A DNA stretch of 64,000 nucleotides from an uncultured Clostridia bacterium (GTDB taxonomy: Bacteria; Bacillota; Clostridia; Oscillospirales; Ruminococcaceae). The position numbers were made by a program, and so were the translations under genes. Positions 19,824-28,562 of the stretch are shown here, piece after piece (the first letter of the stretch is position 1; every line of letters begins with the position of its first letter). Where the stretch lies: NCBI GenBank assembly GCA_947584375.1, contig CANPWL010000002.1, positions 83,675-147,674 on the forward strand, written 5' to 3'. Below the pieces are notes generated by a model, which had not been told where the DNA came from, did not search any database, and saw only the letters and a list, made by a program, of their open reading frames with translations.

Positions 19824-20825
19824 ATGATTGAAAGAATTGTAAATGTTGATTCAATGGATTCAATTTTAAATATATTTGGAAATTTTGATGAGAATGTTAA
19901 TCTTATTCAAAAGCAATATAATGTAGTAATTTTAAATCGTGGGACTGATATTAAAATAACAGGTGACGAAGAAAATGTGAAAAAGGCCGAGCAGGCAATT
20001 GAATCGTTAATTTTGCTTGCAAATAAGGGAGATCAAATTAATGAACAAAGTATAAGATATGTATTTTCTCTTGTTAAAGAAGGTGCTCAGAAAGAGCTTA
20101 CTAAACTAAACGATGACGGTATATGCGTCACAACAAGCGGGAAAATAGTTAAACCGAAGACACTTGGTCAAAAAAAATATGTTGACGCTATCAGAAATAA
20201 TACCATAGTTATAGGAGTGGGTCCCGCAGGAACTGGAAAAACTTATTTAGCGGTTGCTATGGCGGTAAAAGCGTTCAGAAATCATGAAGTCAATAAAATA
20301 ATTCTAACAAGACCAGCCGTTGAGGCAGGTGAGAAATTAGGATTTTTGCCTGGTGATTTGCAGGATAAGGTCGATCCGTATTTAAGACCTCTTTATGACG
20401 CTTTATTTGAAATGCTCGGTCCTGATACCTTTGCTAAACAGCAGGAACGTGGTTGTATCGAGGTTGCTCCTTTAGCATATATGAGAGGACGTACATTGGA
20501 TGATGCTTTTATTATACTTGACGAGGCACAGAATACAACGCCTGAGCAGATGAAAATGTTTTTGACACGTCTTGGTTTTAACAGTAAAATTGTCATTACA
20601 GGCGATATTACACAAGTAGACCTTCCTGATTCAGTAAGATCTGGTCTTATACAAGCTACAAAGGTATTAAAGGATATCGATGATATTTTTATTCATACAT
20701 TTGATGAAACTGATGTTGTAAGACACAGACTGGTTCAGGATATTATAAAGGCATATGAAAAATTTAATCACGAGAAGAAAGGACCTAAGAATAATGGGAA
20801 AAACAAAGGTTTCAATAGTAAATAA
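19824..20825 (+). CDS. phoH: PhoH-family P-loop ATPase
   Basis: The 333-residue protein is linked to RNA metabolism and sits next to ybeY in most bacteria. An N-terminal KH-like segment (about residues 1-75) precedes the PhoH ATPase domain: Walker A GVGPAGTGKTYLAVAMAV near residue 132, Walker B AFIILDEAQNTTPEQMK near residue 230, and sensor FNSKIVITGDITQVDLP near residue 252. The basic tail ends KKGPKNNGKNKG. The gene overlaps ybeY by 32 bases, implying coupled translation. Confidence 0.97.
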   Translation: MIERIVNVDSMDSILNIFGNFDENVNLIQKQYNVVILNRGTDIKITGDEENVKKAEQAIESLILLANKGDQINEQSIRYVFSLVKEGAQKELTKLNDDGICVTTSGKIVKPKTLGQKKYVDAIRNNTIVIGVGPAGTGKTYLAVAMAVKAFRNHEVNKIILTRPAVEAGEKLGFLPGDLQDKVDPYLRPLYDALFEMLGPDTFAKQQERGCIEVAPLAYMRGRTLDDAFIILDEAQNTTPEQMKMFLTRLGFNSKIVITGDITQVDLPDSVRSGLIQATKVLKDIDDIFIHTFDETDVVRHRLVQDIIKAYEKFNHEKKGPKNNGKNKGFNSK

Positions 20826-21291
20826 TCAAAAAGACATTAAAATACCTGTTGGAATAAGACTCCTTGTCAGAAGAAGTTGCAATGCCGTTTTAGATAATGA
20901 GAACTTTACTGACGATGCAGAGGTTAGTGTTTCATTTGTAAATGATGATAAAATACGCAAGCTAAACAATGAATATAGAAATATTGATAAAGCAACTGAC
21001 GTTTTATCTTTTCCGCTCGGCGAAAACGGTGTTTATGACTATAATAATGAAACCGAATCATATATGTTGGGCGATATTGTTATATCAATACAGACAGCGC
21101 TCAAGCAGGCAAAGCTATATGGACATTCTCTTGAACGTGAAATAAGTTTTTTAACTGTACATTCAATGCTGCACTTATTGGGATATGACCATGAACACGG
21201 TGGAGTCGAAGCAAGAAATATGCGTGAGACAGAAGAGCAAATTTTGGACAAGCTAGGAGTATCAAGGCAAAGCTCGTATATAACCGAATAA
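20794..21291 (+). CDS. ybeY: Endoribonuclease YbeY
   Basis: Zinc-dependent endoribonuclease involved in 16S rRNA 3' maturation and ribosome quality control. The metal site HSMLHLLGYDHEHG near residue 124 provides three histidines, and the DVLSFPLGE motif near residue 70 is intact. The ATG at 20794 follows AAAGGACCTAAGA inside the phoH reading frame; a longer reading from 20755 lacks support. It is 165 residues, a normal length. Confidence 0.96.
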   Translation: MGKTKVSIVNNQKDIKIPVGIRLLVRRSCNAVLDNENFTDDAEVSVSFVNDDKIRKLNNEYRNIDKATDVLSFPLGENGVYDYNNETESYMLGDIVISIQTALKQAKLYGHSLEREISFLTVHSMLHLLGYDHEHGGVEARNMRETEEQILDKLGVSRQSSYITE

Positions 21292-21370
21292 AAGCGTTTT
21301 GAGTTATACACATTTTGTTTATTAAAGCAAGAAGTGATTTTGAAAATCAAAACTGTATTTCAATCTTTTG

Positions 21371-21394
21371 AAAGGAGGTCTTTGCACTGCAAAG
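21371..21394 (+). promoter_or_regulatory. SD-hairpin leader of dgkA
   Basis: AAAGGAGGT at 21371-21379 is followed at once by a perfect CTTTGC-ACT-GCAAAG hairpin (21380-21394), then 12 nt to the ATG at 21407. The same 15-base hairpin recurs before the second DUF2589 gene at 56615-56629. Confidence 0.75.
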
Positions 21395-21406
21395 GCAGTC
21401 TGATCG

Positions 21407-21889
21407 ATGTTAAAAAGTTTTAAATATGCCTTCAGCGGAATAATCTCAGCAGTAAAATATGAACGTAATTTTCGCTTTCATATAGTTTTAACGATATACG
21501 CACTATGGTTATCAAGATTTTATGATTTTACAAAGATCGAGTATTCTATCTTATTTATTGCTATATCATTCGTTTTAGTATCAGAACTGTTTAACACATC
21601 AATTGAAGAAACTGTGGATTTAGTTTCACCTTTATATAATGAAAAAGCAAAAAGATCTAAAGATGTTGCTGCGGGTGCGGTTTTGATTTCTGCATTATGT
21701 GCAATTGCAGTTGGTATTATGTTGTTTTTAAATTCACGTGTAATAATTAAAATTTATAAATACTTTGCATCAAGTATTGTTAAATTGTTTATTCTTGTCA
21801 TATCTGTTGTTTTAAGCATATTTTTTATATTTTTCTTATTTAAAACCAAGAAGTCAAATTGTCATAGCATTAATAGGGAGAAGCAGTAA
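21407..21889 (+). CDS. dgkA: Diacylglycerol/undecaprenol kinase family protein
   Basis: A 160-residue membrane protein of the DgkA family; Gram-positive members phosphorylate undecaprenol to recycle the peptidoglycan carrier. N-terminal SFKYAFSGI and YERNFRFH precede two membrane helices. The active-site segment SELFNTSIEETVDLV near residue 64 and AKRSKDVAAGAVLIS near residue 82 are intact. A third helix and an extra hydrophobic C-terminal segment (about residues 125-150) extend the usual 120-130 residues. era starts immediately after the stop codon. Confidence 0.93.
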   Translation: MLKSFKYAFSGIISAVKYERNFRFHIVLTIYALWLSRFYDFTKIEYSILFIAISFVLVSELFNTSIEETVDLVSPLYNEKAKRSKDVAAGAVLISALCAIAVGIMLFLNSRVIIKIYKYFASSIVKLFILVISVVLSIFFIFFLFKTKKSNCHSINREKQ

Positions 21890-22795
21890 ATGGGAACAAA
21901 AACGGTTTTTGTGTCTATCGTAGGACGGGCAAATGTAGGCAAATCGTCTCTTTTAAATAGAATGGTCGGAGAGAAAATTGCGGCTGTTAGCAATAAACCT
22001 CAAACAACAAGAACAAAGATAACCGGTATTGTAACAAAGGGTGAGACCCAATATATATTTATAGATACTCCCGGTATGCATAAGATTAATACTAAACTCT
22101 CGGAGCATATGTTAGATAACATTAAAGAAGCAGTAAAGGACGTAGAAACTGCAATTTTAGTAGTAGACTGTACAAAAAAAATCGGAGATAATGAAATTAA
22201 GCTTATAAACAGCTTTAAAGCAACCGGTAAAAGAGTTATACTAGCTGTAAATAAGATAGATCTACTTAAAGATAAAAGCGATTTGATTGAACTTTTAAGC
22301 AACTATTCAAAGTTATATGATTTTGAAGAAATTATACCTGTCAGTATATTAGAAAACGACGGCATTGATTTAATTTTTAAAGCATTGGATAAAAATGCTC
22401 AGGAAGAGCCTCATTATTTTCCCGATGACGCTTTGACAGACCAGCCTGAAAAGGTAATAATGGCAGAAATTATAAGAGAAAAAGCATTAATCAATCTAAA
22501 TGATGAGATACCACACGGTATTGCAGTTACTATTGATGAAGTTTCTGAGCATAATAATCGAAACAACGAGCCTGTTTTGGACATAAACGCGGTAATTTTT
22601 TGCGAAAAAGAATCACACAAGGGAATTATCATAGGAAAAAAGGGTTCAATGCTTCAAAAGATAGGAAAAGATTCAAGAATTGAGCTTGAAAGTTTTTTTC
22701 AAATCAAAGTTAACCTTCAATGTTGGGTAAAAGTTAAAGATGGTTGGAGAAACCGAGAGGGGATTATCAGAAACTTTGGTTTAACCAATAAATAA
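21890..22795 (+). CDS. era: GTPase Era
   Basis: Ribosome-assembly GTPase that binds the 3' end of 16S rRNA. Its 301 residues carry G1 GRANVGKSSLLNRM at residue 11, G2/switch I SNKPQTTRTKITG, G3 DTPGMHKI near residue 59, G4 NKIDLL near residue 122, and a C-terminal KH domain with IIGKKGSMLQKIGKDSR near residue 246. Order, length and the dgkA-era-recO neighbourhood are those of Firmicutes. Confidence 0.98.
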   Translation: MGTKTVFVSIVGRANVGKSSLLNRMVGEKIAAVSNKPQTTRTKITGIVTKGETQYIFIDTPGMHKINTKLSEHMLDNIKEAVKDVETAILVVDCTKKIGDNEIKLINSFKATGKRVILAVNKIDLLKDKSDLIELLSNYSKLYDFEEIIPVSILENDGIDLIFKALDKNAQEEPHYFPDDALTDQPEKVIMAEIIREKALINLNDEIPHGIAVTIDEVSEHNNRNNEPVLDINAVIFCEKESHKGIIIGKKGSMLQKIGKDSRIELESFFQIKVNLQCWVKVKDGWRNREGIIRNFGLTNK

Positions 22796-22887
22796 CATTA
22801 GAATGAATTACCTCTTATATTAATCTCAAAGTTGAAAAACATAATAATATAATATTGATTATCAATAAGAATTTGGATGGTGTTATT

Positions 22888-23034
22888 ATGGACAAGCTTT
22901 GGGATATATTCTACAAAACCGGAAAAATTTCAGATTATCTGAATTATTATAGATCTAAGACAGATCGTGAAGGAGATATATTAAATGCTTCTGACAACAA
23001 TGGGAGTAGTGATAGGGGAGAGAGTATACGGTGA
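22888..23034 (+). CDS. yqzL: YqzL-family small protein
   Basis: A 48-codon reading frame between era and recO, starting at the ATG at 22888 and overlapping the recO start by 50 bases. The N-terminal sequence MDKLWDIFYKTGKISDYLNYY has the YqzL pattern (a tryptophan, an aromatic pair, then TGxIxxYL) of the small protein found at the same place in Bacillus. Only about 30 residues look conserved; the C-terminal part is the shadow of recO. Function unknown. The call rests on position and pattern. Confidence 0.65.
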   Translation: MDKLWDIFYKTGKISDYLNYYRSKTDREGDILNASDNNGSSDRGESIR

Positions 23035-23740
23035 AAATGACAAGTTTGTCGATATTTTCACTAAAGACTACGGAATAATTGAAGTTACAGTAAAGGGCGG
23101 AAGAAAGCTTAATTCTAAAAATTATGCTGCAACATCCTTATTTTCATATTCAAAGTTTTGTGTCAGAAAAAGAGGAGAAAGATATTATCTTAACAGTTCA
23201 GAAATTGAAAATACATTCTATAATTTAAGACTTGATATAAAAAAGCTTGCTTTGGCGTCTTATTTTGCCGAGCTTTTAAAGTATACAGTTTTATCATATG
23301 ATTCTGATGAATCGTATGAATTTATTTTAAAGCTTTTACTGAATACTTTATACTATTTGGAAAAAGGTTCACATAATATAATGTTGCTGAAATCCATTTT
23401 TGAATTCAGACTGTTATCAGAGATCGGACTAATACCAAATCTTATTGGCTGTTCTGTTTGTAATGCGTACTCTCATTCAAAAATGCATTTTAATATACAG
23501 GACGGAAAACTATATTGTGATAATTGCTTTTCGGGAAATGATGGATATAATACTATTATAATAAATGAATCCACACTTTCAGCTCTTAGGCATATATCTC
23601 TGTCAGATATGAATGTGTTATTTAATATTAAAGTGTCTGACAAGCTTTTAGATGAGCTTAATAAAATTACTGACAGATACACCTATGCTCATATTAACAG
23701 AAGCTTTAAAACGCTAGAGTATTTCAAAAATATTTCTTAA
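22985..23740 (+). CDS. recO: DNA repair protein RecO
   Basis: Mediator that loads RecA on SSB-coated DNA in the RecFOR pathway. The 251 residues hold an N-terminal OB-fold (VVIGERVYGENDKFVDIFTKDYG, residues 8-30) and a C-terminal helical domain with a zinc-binding cluster: Cys residues in GCSVCNAY near residue 157 and LYCDNC near residue 180. ATG follows GAAGGAG. It lies between era and mutS2, a usual order. Confidence 0.95.
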   Translation: MLLTTMGVVIGERVYGENDKFVDIFTKDYGIIEVTVKGGRKLNSKNYAATSLFSYSKFCVRKRGERYYLNSSEIENTFYNLRLDIKKLALASYFAELLKYTVLSYDSDESYEFILKLLLNTLYYLEKGSHNIMLLKSIFEFRLLSEIGLIPNLIGCSVCNAYSHSKMHFNIQDGKLYCDNCFSGNDGYNTIIINESTLSALRHISLSDMNVLFNIKVSDKLLDELNKITDRYTYAHINRSFKTLEYFKNIS

Positions 23741-23764
23741 CTATAATTATTAAGGAGAAAGCTA

Positions 23765-26158
23765 TTGAAAAAATTAAATAATGATTATATAACTCTTGAG
23801 TTACATAAAATATTAGAACTTCTTTCAAATGAGTGTTCAAGTGAAATGTCAAAAAAACTCGCACTGGACGTAAGACCGGATTTTTCACTTAATAGAGTTA
23901 AAGAAGAGATCAATAAGACAGATACAGCTTTTAAACTTTCTGTTAGATTTGGAACACCTATATTTTATAATATCTATGATATATCCGACAGTATAAAGTT
24001 AGCTGATTCTGGAGCATCATTGTCGCTAAAATCTTTGCTGCAAATTAAAGATGTGTTGATACAATCACATGAGCTTATATCTTACAGAAAACAGTTTTCA
24101 GACGAGAAAACATCTATTGACTATTTATTTGACAGTGTTTTTGCTAATGAATATTTAGAAAAAAGACTTCAATCTGCAATTATTAACGAGGAAGAAATAG
24201 CAGATGACGCAAGTCCGGAGCTTTTAAGAATAAGAAGAAAAATTAATCAGTCAAGCATAAAAATTCGTGAGAATTTAGAAAAAATGATACACTCTAAATC
24301 AACTCAAAAATATCTTCAAGAAGCTATTATTACTGTTCGTGACGGACGTTTTGTTGTTCCTGTTAAAACAGAAAACAAAAACTATGTACCCGGACTAATA
24401 CACGCAACATCAGGCAGCGGCTCAACTATTTTTGTTGAGCCTATAAGTGTTATTGAAGCAAATAATGATATTCAAATTCTTATAGGCGAGGAAAAAGACG
24501 AGATCAATAGGATTATTGCTGAGCTTTCATCACTTTGTGCAAAATTTAAAGAACAATTTTATTCAAATATTAACGCAATAAAGCAGCTGGATTTGTATTT
24601 TTCTAAAGCAAATCTAGCTGCTAAAATGTATGCAATTGCACCTGAAATTACAGATAACGGCGTTATTAATCTGAAAAAGGCAAGACATCCGCTTATTGAT
24701 AAGGATAAAGTTGTACCTATTGATTTCGGTGTTGGAAGTGAAAATCAAGCAGTAGTTATAACAGGTCCAAACACAGGAGGTAAAACTGTTATTTTAAAAA
24801 CCGTAGGTTTACTTATACTTATGACAATGTGCGGTCTGTTAATACCTGTTTCAGACGGAAGTGTAATTTCTGTTTTTGATAAAATTCTGGTTGATATAGG
24901 GGATAGTCAATCGATTGAACAAAGTCTTTCTACTTTCTCATCTCATATGAATAAGGTAATTGAAATTCTAAACATGGCAGACAGCAAATCTATTGTTTTA
25001 CTGGATGAACTCGGATCGGGAACAGACCCGGTCGAAGGTGCAGCATTAGCTGTTTCAATAATAAACAAGCTCAAAGAAAACGGTGCTGAAATTGTAACAA
25101 CTACTCACTATCAGGAACTTAAAATGTATGCTCTCGAGACTGACGGTATAGTAAATGCCTCATGTGAATTTGACACAAAAACGCTTCAGCCGACATATAA
25201 GATAATTTTCGGTACACCGGGAAAATCCAATGCCTTTGAAATTGCCCTAAAGCTTGGAATGGACAAAGATATAATAGAAAGTTCAAAAAAGCTTATAAAT
25301 ATTGAAAATAAGCAGTTTGAAAATGTTTTGGAAAAACTTGAAAAAGAGCGTCGAAAATATGAAGATAACAGAATATCTGCTGAAAAACTAAAAAAACAAG
25401 TCAGTGAATTAAAAGAAAAGCTTGAAGAAGAACGTGCTAAGTTTGAAGAGAGTAAGCAAAAAATTCTAGAAACGGCAACTCGAGAGGCAAATGCAATAGT
25501 TTCAAGGGTTACAAGGCAATCTGACGCACTTATTGATGAACTTGATAAAGTCAGAAAACAAAAAAATAAAGATGATTTTGAGAGAAGGGCGATAGAAGCT
25601 AAGCACCGTGCAAAAAGAACTATCAGCGAATTGTATAATAAAGCAAATCCAATAGATGAAAATAATGATAAAGATTACAAATTACCAAGACCGCTAAAAA
25701 AGGGGGACAGTGTAATTATAACAGATACAAAAGGTAAAGGAATTGTTGTATCACTTCCTGACAGCAATGGATTTTGCTATATTCAGGCAGGCATAATGAA
25801 AACAAAAATACACATATCGAAAATTCGGCTGAGTGAGGAAAGCGTTACGATTAATAACCAAAAGATCACAAACAAGGTTTCTACGAAAGATGTTCAATCT
25901 GTTGCTGAGAGAAAAGCCTCAATGGAGCTTGATATCAGAGGGTATTCGGTTGATGAAGGTATTTACGAGTTAGACAGTTTTATTGACAATGCAATAATGT
26001 CTCATATCAAAGTTATAACTATAATTCACGGTAAAGGAACCGGAGCTTTAAAAAGTGCTGTAAGAGAGCATTTAAGACATCACAAGCAGGTTAGATCTTC
26101 ACGTCGTGGTGTTTACGGGGAAGGTGAGGACGGTGTTACTGTTGCTGAGTTATACTAG
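23765..26158 (+). CDS. mutS2: Endonuclease MutS2
   Basis: A 797-residue MutS homologue without the mismatch-recognition domain. It acts in suppression of recombination and, in Bacillus, in splitting collided ribosomes. Core and clamp helices lead to the ATPase: Walker A TGPNTGGKTVILKT near residue 333, Walker B SIVLLDELGSGTDPVEG near residue 408, then a long coiled coil (about residues 515-640). The C-terminal Smr nuclease domain is intact, with LDIRGYSVDEG near residue 722 and IIHGKGTGALK near residue 755. The start is a TTG behind AAGGAG. A very strong terminator follows. Confidence 0.97.
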   Translation: MKKLNNDYITLELHKILELLSNECSSEMSKKLALDVRPDFSLNRVKEEINKTDTAFKLSVRFGTPIFYNIYDISDSIKLADSGASLSLKSLLQIKDVLIQSHELISYRKQFSDEKTSIDYLFDSVFANEYLEKRLQSAIINEEEIADDASPELLRIRRKINQSSIKIRENLEKMIHSKSTQKYLQEAIITVRDGRFVVPVKTENKNYVPGLIHATSGSGSTIFVEPISVIEANNDIQILIGEEKDEINRIIAELSSLCAKFKEQFYSNINAIKQLDLYFSKANLAAKMYAIAPEITDNGVINLKKARHPLIDKDKVVPIDFGVGSENQAVVITGPNTGGKTVILKTVGLLILMTMCGLLIPVSDGSVISVFDKILVDIGDSQSIEQSLSTFSSHMNKVIEILNMADSKSIVLLDELGSGTDPVEGAALAVSIINKLKENGAEIVTTTHYQELKMYALETDGIVNASCEFDTKTLQPTYKIIFGTPGKSNAFEIALKLGMDKDIIESSKKLINIENKQFENVLEKLEKERRKYEDNRISAEKLKKQVSELKEKLEEERAKFEESKQKILETATREANAIVSRVTRQSDALIDELDKVRKQKNKDDFERRAIEAKHRAKRTISELYNKANPIDENNDKDYKLPRPLKKGDSVIITDTKGKGIVVSLPDSNGFCYIQAGIMKTKIHISKIRLSEESVTINNQKITNKVSTKDVQSVAERKASMELDIRGYSVDEGIYELDSFIDNAIMSHIKVITIIHGKGTGALKSAVREHLRHHKQVRSSRRGVYGEGEDGVTVAELY

Positions 26159-26182
26159 TCAATGATTAATATTTATTATAAT

Positions 26183-26235
26183 AAAACTGTCAAGGTCGGC
26201 GCAAGCCGTTCATTTAACCTTGACAGTTTTTATAA
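26183..26235 (+). terminator. Strong terminator after mutS2, with nested GNRA hairpin
   Basis: A perfect 14-bp stem (AAAACTGTCAAGGT / ACCTTGACAGTTTT) is followed by T-rich sequence. Its loop contains a second hairpin, CGGC-GCAA-GCCG, with a GNRA tetraloop. The 220 bases from here to the promoter at 26454 hold nothing I can recognise. Confidence 0.9.
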
Positions 26236-26453
26236 TAATTTTATATTATCTAATAAGAGGTATTTTCAACTAATTTTCTTTTTATTTTTTCATCCAATAA
26301 AACATCATTTTTGATTATTATGGCTTATATCATCAAGCTCAATTTTGCAAGAAAAGTAAAGGCACATATAAATAGAGGTAATAAATTATGTTAAGCACTA
26401 CAAAACTGGTAAAGTAACACTATGGAATTTTGATGATATATAAGCTAAGGGAA

Positions 26454-26482
26454 TTGACAAACATAAAGATATATGCTAGAAT
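26454..26482 (+). promoter_or_regulatory. Sigma-A promoter for the Xer recombinase
   Basis: Consensus TTGACA, a 17-nt spacer ending TGC, then TAGAAT. One of the best promoters in the window. Confidence 0.8.
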
Positions 26483-26493
26483 AAAATAACACA

Positions 26494-26525
26494 AAGTTTC
26501 ACTAAATAGAAATTTAGTGAAACTT
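26494..26525 (+). repeat. 14-bp perfect inverted repeat in the xer leader
   Basis: AAGTTTCACTAAAT and ATTTAGTGAAACTT, loop AGAA, lie from about +5 after the promoter and end 24 nt before the SD. They could be an operator or a 5' mRNA stem; there is no U-run after it. Confidence 0.7.
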
Positions 26526-26563
26526 AGGGCAGACTAAAATAAGTATAAAGGAGTTTGTTTTAT

Positions 26564-27559
26564 ATGAAAGCTGAGTATTCTGCGGATTGTCCTGAATATT
26601 TAAAAGAATACTTAATGAATCTTAAACTGATTAGAAACCGTGCTGACAGAACTGAAGAAGCATATTATATTGATATAAGAACTTTTTTGAGATATTTAAA
26701 AATCAAACACAAAGATGTTTCAATCGATACTGATTTTTCTAAAATCACTATTGCTGACGTTCCTTTTAAATATATTGAAGATATTTCTTTATATGATGCA
26801 TATGAGTATCTAAATTATCTTAAAGATATTAGACAAAATGACACTGCAACCAGAGCAAGAAAAACTTCAGCGCTTAAACAATTTTATAATTATTTACATA
26901 CTAAAGCAAAGCTTTTGGAAAAAAATCCTTTGGATGATTTAGAACTTCCGAGAGTTAAAAATAAACTTCCTAAATTCCTTACTTTAGAAGAATCATTACA
27001 ATTATTGAAAAATATTGAATCTAAAAACAAAGAGCGTGATTACTGTATGATAACTTTGTTTTTAAATTGCGGAATGCGCCTTAGTGAGCTGGTTGGATTG
27101 AATTTAAGTGATTTCAGCAAGGACAATCGTACATTAAGATTATTTGGAAAAGGAAGTAAAGAACGTATTGTGTACCTAAATGACGCCTGTGTAGACGCTT
27201 TAAACAACTATTTGTCAGTGCGTCCTACCAATTCCAGGGATCCTGAAGCAATGTTCCTTTCTCAAGCTAAAAAGCGTATTGATAAACGCAGAGTTCAGCA
27301 GATTGTCGAAGAGATGCTTAAACGTGCTGGACTTAACAATCTTGGAATTACAACTCATAAGCTAAGACATACAGCGGCAACTTTGATGTATCAACACGGA
27401 GGAGTTGATCCTCTGGTGCTTAAAGAGGTTTTAGGACATAAAAGTATTGCCACTACTGAAATTTACACACATCTTTCCAGTGAGAATTTAAAGAAAGCTG
27501 CTGATGCCTCACCACTGGCAAATAACAAAGCTCCGAAGAAACAAGAAAATAATAAGTAA
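26564..27559 (+). CDS. XerC/XerD-type tyrosine recombinase
   Basis: Site-specific recombinase, 331 residues, of the size and layout used for chromosome dimer resolution at dif. The N-terminal SAM-like core-binding domain covers about residues 8-115. The catalytic domain has R172 (GMRLSEL), K197, H265 and R268 (THKLRHTAATLM), H292 (LGHKS) and the nucleophile Y301 (IYTHLS). The ATG at 26564 follows AAAGGAG. It is the only xer-like gene near conserved genes here. A second, shorter recombinase at 54461 has a different context and is probably a DNA invertase. Confidence 0.9.
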   Translation: MKAEYSADCPEYLKEYLMNLKLIRNRADRTEEAYYIDIRTFLRYLKIKHKDVSIDTDFSKITIADVPFKYIEDISLYDAYEYLNYLKDIRQNDTATRARKTSALKQFYNYLHTKAKLLEKNPLDDLELPRVKNKLPKFLTLEESLQLLKNIESKNKERDYCMITLFLNCGMRLSELVGLNLSDFSKDNRTLRLFGKGSKERIVYLNDACVDALNNYLSVRPTNSRDPEAMFLSQAKKRIDKRRVQQIVEEMLKRAGLNNLGITTHKLRHTAATLMYQHGGVDPLVLKEVLGHKSIATTEIYTHLSSENLKKAADASPLANNKAPKKQENNK

Positions 27560-27564
27560 AAATT

Positions 27565-27600
27565 TCACCCCCTGTGGATAAGTTTTATTCACAAGAGGTG
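27565..27600. terminator. Weak bidirectional hairpin between convergent genes
   Basis: CACCCCCTGTG and CACAAGAGGTG pair imperfectly (two mismatches) across an AT-rich loop, with T/A-rich flanks, between two convergent genes. Confidence 0.4.
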
Positions 27601-27604
27601 TTAA

Positions 27605-28495
27605 TTATTTTCTATAATCATTTCTAATAAAAGGCTCGTTAATCGTTTCGTCAATAAGTAATCCATATTTTTTAGGATGTCTGTATGCATTACCGTGTAC
27701 TTCGCTCTTTCTATATTCACGAATCTCATCTATCGGAAAATCAGCAATATAAATTCCTTCTGACTCTCCTGCTTCCACTATCAAAGTATCTCTGGACTTA
27801 GCTTCACCGGGATGATACGCTATGCCGTCAAATGCTGAAGAATGTCCGTTGCAGTCCGGCTTTCCATTTGGATAATTTGTAGTAGCAATTCCTACCATAT
27901 TCTCATATGCTCTCGCTCTTAACTGTGATAGCCGATTGATTTCCATTGGGCAAGCATTCGGAACTAATATTATCTCAGCACCTTTGAGCATTAAAATTCT
28001 TGCACTTTCGGGGAATTCCCTATCATAGCAAATCATTGCTCCAACCTTTACTAAGCCTGAATTAGTGTTTAGATTGGCAACAAAAAAATCATCTCCTGCC
28101 GTAAGAACTTTTTCATCACCGAAATCACAGGTATGAACCTTGGCATATGTAAAAACCGGCTTTCCCGACATATCATATAGACGCATTGTGTTTCTGAAAC
28201 CACTTTTGTGTTTTTCAAGAAAAGTTATTCCAATAGCTATTTCCAGCTCCTTTGCAAGACTTTGAAAACACGATAAAAATCTGCTGTCAGATGTTATTGC
28301 CAAATCATTGAGTATAGACTTGCTTTGAGGAATATTATAACCGCATGACCACATTTCAGGAAAAAGAGCGATGTCTGCACCCATTTTATTTGCTAGTCTG
28401 CAATACTCTATACTCTTGTTCAAGTTACCTTCAAGGCTGTTTTCAGGAAGAAGCTGCATAAGTGCAACTTTAATACTGTTTTCAACACTTACCAC
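27605..28495 (-). CDS. Carbon-nitrogen hydrolase (nitrilase superfamily)
   Basis: An approximately 296-residue amidase of the nitrilase fold, probably acting on an omega-amide or carbamoyl compound. The catalytic triad is visible: Glu in ALFPEMWSCG near residue 48, Lys in TYAKVHTCDFG near residue 110, and Cys in VGAMICYDREFPE near residue 147. The start is uncertain: GTG at 28495 has GAAAGGA 8 nt upstream, while an upstream TTG at 28528 has no Shine-Dalgarno. The gene lies convergent to xer and downstream of the U32 peptidase. Confidence 0.88.
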   Translation of the reverse strand: MVSVENSIKVALMQLLPENSLEGNLNKSIEYCRLANKMGADIALFPEMWSCGYNIPQSKSILNDLAITSDSRFLSCFQSLAKELEIAIGITFLEKHKSGFRNTMRLYDMSGKPVFTYAKVHTCDFGDEKVLTAGDDFFVANLNTNSGLVKVGAMICYDREFPESARILMLKGAEIILVPNACPMEINRLSQLRARAYENMVGIATTNYPNGKPDCNGHSSAFDGIAYHPGEAKSRDTLIVEAGESEGIYIADFPIDEIREYRKSEVHGNAYRHPKKYGLLIDETINEPFIRNDYRK

Positions 28496-28562
28496 TGAAA
28501 TTTTTCCTTTCACAAAATTAGCTTCCAATTACACAAACAAAATCGGTAAAGGAGGCAAAAAT

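Noticed and set aside
26236..26453. Hidden small gene between mutS2 and xer
   Set aside because: No frame with a start and SD longer than about 20 codons; nothing resembling a tRNA or known RNA.
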